64,000 nucleotides of DNA from Ailurus styani (taxonomy: Eukaryota > Chordata > Mammalia > Carnivora > Ailuridae): assembly GCA_002007465.1 (NCBI GenBank), contig LNAC01000346.1, positions 1,069,863-1,133,862 of the forward strand. The letters are read 5' to 3'. The translations under genes were made by a program, and so were the position numbers. This document shows, one piece after another, positions 56,451-64,000 of this stretch. The notes beneath the pieces are model-generated. The model saw only the letters and a program-made list of their open reading frames with translations. It was not told the origin of the DNA and made no database searches. Position 1 is the stretch's first letter, and the number at the start of each line of letters is the position of its first letter.

Positions 56451-59400
56451 TTTGCCTTATGAAAGAGGTGCTCCCTGCTTCCAAGGTCAACTCAGACCCC
56501 ATTCATGCCTTCACCTTTTAAGACTTAGATCATATTTACAAAAACAACTTATCCTTATTCCTTGAAACTGTGTTTTATTTTCCTCTTTCTGCCCAGAGCT
56601 GATCTCACTTATCCTTGAACTTTTATTTTTTACGTCCTGTTAAACCTTTCCCGATTTCTGGTTGATGACTGAAGATGAACTGGAGACGCAGAGCAATCAA
56701 CTGTGGAATCAAGGTGTCCGGTGGGCCACTGGATAGGACACCGGATTTTGTAAGAAGGACTGTTAACTGGAAGGAAAGATGGGCCAGATACTACTGAAAG
56801 TGGAAGAGAATTGTGGCAATTAGTATTTTAAAAGTCATAGTAATTTAATAGCAACAGTAATTTTAAATTAAGTCATCTAGATGTATACACCGAGTACAAA
56901 CATAACTTATTTGAAAGATTGCACATATTGAATACATATATACATATTTTCAATTACTGTTGAAAAATGAGAATCTATATAGGATTTCTTCTGGTATTTA
57001 CTGTCATAGGTATTAATAATTATTATATACCAAGAATTAGCAAGTCCATGAAAAATACTTATAAAGTTTATCTAGTTATATATTTTTATTAAATATCAAT
57101 AATTTTTGAAGTTTGCTTGTAGGATATTATCCTTGGTATGTTAAATTATTGTGAGGGTATTTAAATTGTTATTCAAAAGTTGAAGTATTTTCTAATAAAT
57201 ATTTCCCATTTATAAAAGCAGACTTTATAAATGTATATATGAATCCAAATTTTTTTTTCTTATTTTGGTCACACAGTCAAATACGTGAAGAAAGCTCATC
57301 TTGTATCGATTAGAATATTCTCCCTTTTTTGGTTCATTTCAAATATTTAAGAAAGATGCATGAAGAAACCTGTATTTTTTCTTTGAAGTCTTTTTTTAGA
57401 GGAAGTGAATTACAGACATCAATTCCACTGTTTCCAATGTACTCTTTTGAACACTTGACCAACTTTTCATTGGGTCATTAATTTTCTGTACTAATAGCTT
57501 ATGTTACCAAGTGCCCAAGTCAATAAACTGTTTCCTTGAATGTAACTTGTTTTTAGATGATCTAAACTAAAATAATGCATATTGTAGTGGCAATCCATTA
57601 ATAGTTTAATAGAGTATTTTCACTATATGATCCAATGTGGTGATAAAAAACTTCTGTTCTAACTGGATCAAATAACTAGACTCTAATGAGGGGTTTAAAT
57701 TTGCTAAGTGTTAGATCTAAGTAACCCATTCCTAATTTTTCTTTCCTACAAAGTTGGGATAATAAAATTGCCCTACTTCATATAAGGAGAATCGAATGAG
57801 ATCACAAAAATACCTTGAACATTATAAAGTGATATAAAAAAATGTAACAGTACTATTACCAAGCAGTAGCTTTAGTAAGGCTTTACTAATGCTCTGTATT
57901 TCTGCTTAATTGATTTTATAAGTATTACAATATTAAATTATAGTATAATACAACTAAATACAGTTTGTACTTAGATTTCATATGTACTGGATCGATTGGG
58001 TAATATTGGACAATGGGATAATATTAAAACGATGTATAAACATTTCCTTTAAACGAGTTTGAGAATATTACTTATCAGTAATGAATACAGAGCTCCTTGA
58101 TATGAATAATTTTAATAAACATTGTCTAATGATAAAGGGGAGTTTTGGAAGAAACCAGTATGGAAACAATTACAAATTATTTTCCAGTCTCCACTGGGGG
58201 AAACAGCATATGTTACTTTTTAAATGATTAGAGATTTTGTAACCTAGGGAATTGTTGTTTGTTTTGTAAATTCTAGAGAGGTTAAGAGTAAGTTAAAGGA
58301 GAAATCTTAACAATGGCATGTTTCTAAATGACTAGACTATTATTTTAATAATATAATAATCTTAGATGAATATTTACTCACACTTCTGAATAAATATTTT
58401 CACAATTTTAAGAATTCAATGTACTCTTTTGATAGTACACTTTTTCATATGGATGCTGGTTTTTATTTCTGTTGCCGTATTAATACTCACTAAGTAATAA
58501 TTTAAACTGCCTCCTCAACCAAATCGAACATAACTAATTTCAACAAACAACTATTAGGGTCAAAAGTAACACACAGAAGAGAATAAGCAATATTTCTGAA
58601 GTTGGTAAATGCCAACAATTTAAATTTGAATCGTATTTTACCATTTTCGGTCAGTATATAAATTCAAGTAGAATTTATCAAATGGTATATAAAGGCCTAT
58701 ATTCATTTGTTGACATTTATCAGCAATTTAAAACAGTGAACAAGAAAACAAAAATATTTGAAGACTACTGAAAGTGTCGTTCTTTTATTGACATTCAAGG
58801 ATGCAAACTTCCTAAAACTTGAGGTATAATAAAAAAATTCCTAAAGTGGAAAAGCTGCTTGATTTTACACATACAACTTTGCCTAAAACAGTTTAAGCCT
58901 CTCTGGAATTAGCCATCAACAAAACAATCAAAACCTTAAGAACTGAGCTACTCAAACGACAGGGATTTTTTTTTTTTTAATTGTAGTTACTTGAGGTCTA
59001 ATGCTTCAGTGAAATTTACAGAGAGGATGAAGTTGAAACTTGAGAATTACCCAAATTGGGATGACTTAAATTCATTTATGAAAACTTTTGCTTAGGTACT
59101 ACAAAAATAGTGTGTCTACAAGTATAATGTTTAGATTAAGAGAAATAAAAATACATTCTTTTGTTATGTGAGAAAAAACTTGACAGTTTAATATAATGGT
59201 GGTGTTCGGTTGACAATTTCAAGATGCAGCTAAGCCCCTTGTTTTCTTAATTTTCTTTTCTTTCTTTCCTTTTTTTTTTTTAAACTTAGGAGTCTTTGCC
59301 TGTCAACTGTATGTGCTAACCTCACCTATATCACTGTTTAGCCATAAAGAGTCCATCTAAGGTATTCACTGAATAAACACAGGCTTCATATTTTAATGCC

Positions 59401-59929
59401 ATCTTTGATGAAGTCTGGTTTGTGGGCCTCCCTATTAATTAGCAAGGCAATGTTGGATCTGTGTCCAGGTGGTCTAACATTAGATGAGTGGGGCAATGCT
59501 GAAGGCAGGTGACACATAAGGGAAGCTTGTATTTCTAACTGTGTAAAAGCAGCCTGACAAAGCTATCTTCTCCCAGCTGTTCCTCTGAGTTCCAAATTAC
59601 ACAAAAGTTGCATAAATTAGTTGGTTGAACTAGAAAAGAGATCATGGCATAAAGATTAGTTTGAAAATGTCAAGTGCTACGACTCCAGCTAAGTAAAGAT
59701 AAAAGAGGTCAACATTTAAGAGGGACGTTAGGGACGGAGAGCAGAAAGGGGTAGGGAGTAGAAAGCAGCAGAATGAATGATACCAATTGCCAGGGATGAG
59801 AACGTGGGGTACAAATAGAGGGCAATAAACCAAAGTCCAGGAACAATCAAACAAATACACCATTTTGACTCATAGTAGTGGGACAGTTTACTTTTCTTTA
59901 TGAACCCCATACTCTATTTGGAATACCTG
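56451..59929. other. Unassigned A+T-rich DNA without young transposons
   Basis: About 3.5 kb. 56460-56660 may be a diverged sense L2 (TCAACTCAGACCCCATTCAT, GAGCTGATCTCACTTATCC). Beyond that I recognise no transposon or gene. It is part of the SINE-poor 3' block. Confidence 0.45.
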
Positions 59930-60175
59930 TTCCTACAATAAAAGCATTTTTTCACACCTCTCCTCCATTTGCTTATTTATTTATTTTTTTCTGCCCAGGT
60001 TGCCCCTTTTACTTCATCTGGGCAAATTTATCTTATATTTCAATTCCTAGATTGCATGTCACTTATGCTCTGAAGCTTTCCACGATCTTTTTAAATTAAT
60101 TCCTTCCTCTTAGGTCCCACAGCACTTTTACCTTGAGTTTGCATGTGACACTCATCACATTGTAACCCGGTTCTT
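59930..60175 (+). repeat. L2 fragment, sense
   Basis: TTCACACCTCTCCTCCATTT, TTTACTTCATCTGGGCAAAT, GTCCCACAGCACTTTTACCT and CATGTGACACTCATCACATT follow the L2 region upstream of its 3' end. The 73-codon frame is spurious. Confidence 0.6.
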
Positions 60176-60177
60176 TC

Positions 60178-60310
60178 CAACAATGATTTATTAAGCTTCT
60201 CCTGTGCCGGCCATCATGCTAGGTACGTGGGACAGGGGGTAGGGGGGAGGTTCAGATAAATTAGATACAAACCCTGCCCTTAAAGAGCTTACAGTCTAGA
60301 AAGGGATGGG
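60178..60310 (-). repeat. L2 3' end, antisense
   Basis: CAACAATGATTTATTAAGCT, TCCTGTGCCGGCCATCATGC, AAACCCTGCCCTTAAAGAGC and TTACAGTCTAGAAAGGGATG match the reverse complement of the L2 3' end. It lies immediately after a sense L2, so the two are in inverted order. Confidence 0.65.
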
Positions 60311-63300
60311 GGTGTAAACAAAGAAATGATACCTTTATGATAAGTGTGGCAATAAAAAAGTATATATATGGCACAGATTTAGTGCAGAGAAAATGGTTAG
60401 TTTCATCTAGAGATGGAAGAAACAGGAAAGACTTGCTGAGTAAGATAATGGTAAGTTGTTTTGCTTTCCTCATCAATTACCAGTGCCTGGTGCATAAGAG
60501 ATAGACAAAATCTATCAATCTAATTTAATTGAACAGGTAGGAGTCTGGTTCTAAAGTTCAAAGTGTCTTGAAGCCCAATTTCTTCATATTCAAAATCACC
60601 TTATTTCACTGGGGTTTGATTTGGTACCTCTACCTTTGCCTGTGTGTGTTTGCATGTTTGAAATAAAAACCAAGCTGTTTTTTTTTTGGTCTGGTTGACT
60701 GTGAAAATGCCCATACCATTTTTGTGGCTTCATTTCTCTCTTCATTTATAGTTCTCTTAGTATATTAACTTTAAAAAAAGTGTGTTTCTTTAATTAGTAT
60801 AAAAAATTGTTAGAAATCAGATAAACTAGTAGGCTTTTGCAAATTTTGGGAAAAATAATGTTTTCTTTTTTATGGAAACATATTTTGCAAACATTAACAA
60901 TGACTTTGAATAATTATTACAAAGTTAAAATAAAAAGCATCAATGCCTTTGGCCTTAGGGCAGTTTATATCTAATACACTATAACACAGTAAGATGATGA
61001 TGAATCCTGTTGTTAAGTTTGTCTTTGAAGCTATCAAATTGGATGATTTCCATTAAAGTTTGAATGCAAACTATGTTCTAAAAGTGAATTCATGAAACAA
61101 AGATTTCAAAATATTGTACTAATCACGTCATATTAATAAAATGCTTCCTTATACCTTTAAGGATAGGCAATTTCAATAACAATTGTTGGCATCTTTGTAA
61201 GCCCTGAAGGAAACCAAACTGATCATGATAATGATACATTATAGAATTTCACCCCTACATTTCCTTTTTTAGCATGACAAAAATAACAATATTTAACTTA
61301 AAGAGCATCAAAATGCACATCATCCCCATAAATACAGAACCCAGTTCACAGATGACTAGAATGAAGAAATCTGTTATGTAGCAACCTGACTCTCATTCTC
61401 AGCATTTTCTAAACTTATGTTCCTTGACACCATATGCTACAGGGAACAGTAAAGACATCTGAATTCAAATATTTTGAAGAAATGTGTATTTAGCAACTGA
61501 ATACATGCTAAAAGGAATAATTTACAGCAGCAGTTTCATTACATTTTTCTCTCCAGTTTTCTAGTTCCCATCTGAAATGCAGTGATAAATACAGATATGG
61601 AACATATTTACTACCTGGCAAAAAAACATGCTTATTGAATGAGCACACAGCCTGGGCCCTTGAATAGCACATAAACCCCCTTGTCACCTGTGTAAGGAAA
61701 TCTCGCATTTTAGGATGATGTTGAACACATTGAAATGAGTACCTACATAAAGTTGTAGTTCACTGTCCTTCCTCTTCTTTCCAAAATTATTTACATCTCT
61801 TTTGCCTAATGTGTAGGTAGCAAAAATATTAAACACATACCACTGAAAGTCACTAAATTGTACATAAAAGTAGCATTGAGTGTGCATTTACATGCATTTA
61901 CATTTTACATTGGATTTCAACTGGGCCAGAATTTCTCTGCTGCAATGTACCTTTTTCCAATCCTAAGATTGTTGTCAGAACTTGCTTATGGTCACATGAG
62001 CCTCTTAATAAAGTTCCAACTCTGATGACACATGCATATGTCAAAGTCTATTAAAACTAAATTAAATGGGACATTATTTTTCGTGCATACTGTCCCCCTC
62101 AATACACACTGGCAGATTATGACTGTAGTAAGAGTTATCTACCTGCAAGTTACATCTATAATTTTCGTTGAAAACTTAGACCTGATGGTTTATAAAGACA
62201 TGCCAGGAGATTAGTTTGTTTTGTTTCTTTTAATTGAAGTCTAGACTTCCCTTTTCTGGGTTTTCCATAATGCTAAACAAAATGCATTCAGATATTTGGA
62301 AAGCATCCCTAAAGTTATCATGCAACCTCAATCTCTATCCCTTCAAATCCATTAGTTTTGAGGACTAATAAGAATTAAGATATTTGCTAGTGCAAATAAA
62401 TCTGTTTCAGCTACAAATTTTGAAGGAAATGCAACACCAAATTTCAGCACAGTTAAGATACTCTATGAAAATAAAAGAATTACCTATTTTTGGAGTACTC
62501 TTTGTTCTTTGATTAGTATTTCAAACATTTCTTTTTCTTTACAGAAATATGTCCTTCAAATAATTTAAAATTCAAATATCATTTAAGGATTATTTCTAAA
62601 AGTAACACTGTATTCATCAATGGAGCCTAAAATTGAACGCAGAATATTTTTAGGCTTTCATTCGAAATAGGCATTAACAAATTGTTTATTCAAATCACTA
62701 AAACTGAACATGAGCTTCCATCTGTGAAATATTTCAGCTGAGAACTAAAAAAAAAAAAAATTCACTGTAGTCTGAGGTGAGAAATTAATGCTGAGTTAAT
62801 TAGAATCCCAAGACAGCTAGAGTTAGAATTTCAATGCCGCTTTCATTAATTAGCAAGAAGATGTTTCCTTTGCATTTTTGTGCATGATGAAGGATGTACG
62901 GAGGGATTCCTGGAAGGGTGAGTGCAGTGCAAGAGAAAAGTATCATAATGCTGAAGGTCTGATACACCTTGAAGTCGATGATTCTCAAGGAATCACGTTA
63001 GGACAAGGAAAAAGGCAAGTCCTTTATTGATCAGCTTTTACCTTATTTTATAAGTTGTTGCAGGAAACAAAAAGCTTTACATGTTTTAAGTGTGAGTTAT
63101 GTCCTGGAAAACAGTTTGTATAAAAGTCGCTCCCATCAACATGAAATGAATCATGTGTTGCTTAGACAGATAATTGTTTTAAACAAGATGAGATAACAGA
63201 CAATTGATAGAGGTGTAAACAGAGTTGGGAAATTTGCTTTTAAGAAGTTGTTCTGCATATTACTGATCTTTTTTCTCAAAAAAATTAAGTGACAGAGATG

Positions 63301-64000
63301 TAATTCCTAAATGGATCATGGGAGTTTTTTATGTCTCAAATATCATGCAGGTTTTTCAAGCACAGATTTTCTGTTAACGTTATATTTAAACAATGCTTAT
63401 TCTTTTCATGAAATACGCAGTTCCTTTTCTCCTTACTGATCCATTAGGTACAACACAAGGCATTTAACAAATCAATTTGCTTCTTCTGATTTTGCTGGTT
63501 AAATGCTCTGTACATTATGGAAGGAACATTATGCAAGTTAAAATTAATTTTTGATAATACTTAAAGAAGGGGGAGGTGTTATTTGTCTGAATTCCTCAGA
63601 GAAATAAAGCATAATTTATATGCAGGCTTCAGGAAACAACAGTAAATGATGTTTATATGTTTCTTGAACACTATTGGCTATTCCTCTTGTGGAACTAAAA
63701 ACACAATGTTTGGAAAAAAGCAGCACGCGATTGGAGTTTTTAAAACAAGAAACTACATAGCACAATAACTGTAAGACAAAAACCTACTCTAGCTTAGAAA
63801 AGAGCTAATTTTTACTGCATATTTGTCACGGTACATTTAAATTATAGTTTTAATAAAATACATCTTTAGATCAAAGCTGAAAGAAGACATCAGTAGTAGA
63901 TCAGTGTATTCCATTTTCTTCTGGATGATGGATGGTTTATGTTTTTTATACTTCCACAGACCATTTCATTCAGTATCATTTTACTCCTCCAGTACATATA
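60311..64000. other. Unassigned A+T-rich DNA, transposon-poor
   Basis: About 3.7 kb to the window edge with no recognised repeat, gene or RNA. Open frames are all under about 75 codons. A 14-base A-run lies near 62748. The lack of lineage-specific insertions continues here. Confidence 0.45.

Overview
This window is mammalian nuclear DNA from a carnivore, very probably a mustelid (mink, ferret, sable or otter group). The evidence is 17 tRNA-derived Can-SINEs in both orientations. About half carry the mustelid-type (MVB2-like) body: a head reading CCTGGGTGGCTCAGTGGGTT and a C/T-rich stretch ending in CTGCCTACTTGTGATCTC before the A-tail. No bacterial, viral or organellar gene organisation is present.

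I find no intact protein-coding gene, no convincing exon, no structural RNA gene and no CRISPR array. All short open reading frames are chance frames or lie in repeats. The window reads as intergenic or deep intronic A+T-rich DNA. The closest things to genes are a decayed dUTPase-like retroelement fragment (about 23.95-24.46 kb, + strand) and a weak candidate processed pseudogene (about 45.04-45.35 kb, - strand).

Layout. 0-11 kb: two young SINEs, a 161-bp young L1 tail with a perfect 16-bp target duplication, an old LTR, a MIR, Z-DNA-prone repeats, and an old antisense L1 ORF2 remnant split by two SINEs. 11-24 kb: mostly unassigned DNA with L2 scraps, three SINEs, an old L1 piece, and a Tigger-type DNA transposon with terminal inverted repeats. 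24-37.3 kb: the most repeat-dense part, with a dUTPase-like fragment, several L1 segments, a SINE pair sharing one target duplication, a SINE split by an L1 tail, a 1.7-kb antisense L1, a MER5-type element and a 0.9-kb sense L1 3' end. 37.3-43.9 kb: two CTCF-like motifs, an L2 split by a young SINE, an antisense MLT1-type LTR and a MER5-type element. 43.9-64 kb: nearly free of lineage-specific insertions, with only one old SINE and L2/MIR fragments.

The most checkable anomaly concerns the assembly. The window has four single-base Ns (17037, 30992, 41057, 52333). Each lies between two near-identical direct copies of 66-98 bp that differ only by a homopolymer length, one ATT unit, one substitution or nothing. 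That is the mark of overlapping contig ends joined through a one-base gap without being merged, so these four local duplications are probably not real.

I did not find a new biological system. Repeat family names come from recognising consensus motifs by eye; subfamily names and old-repeat boundaries are approximate.
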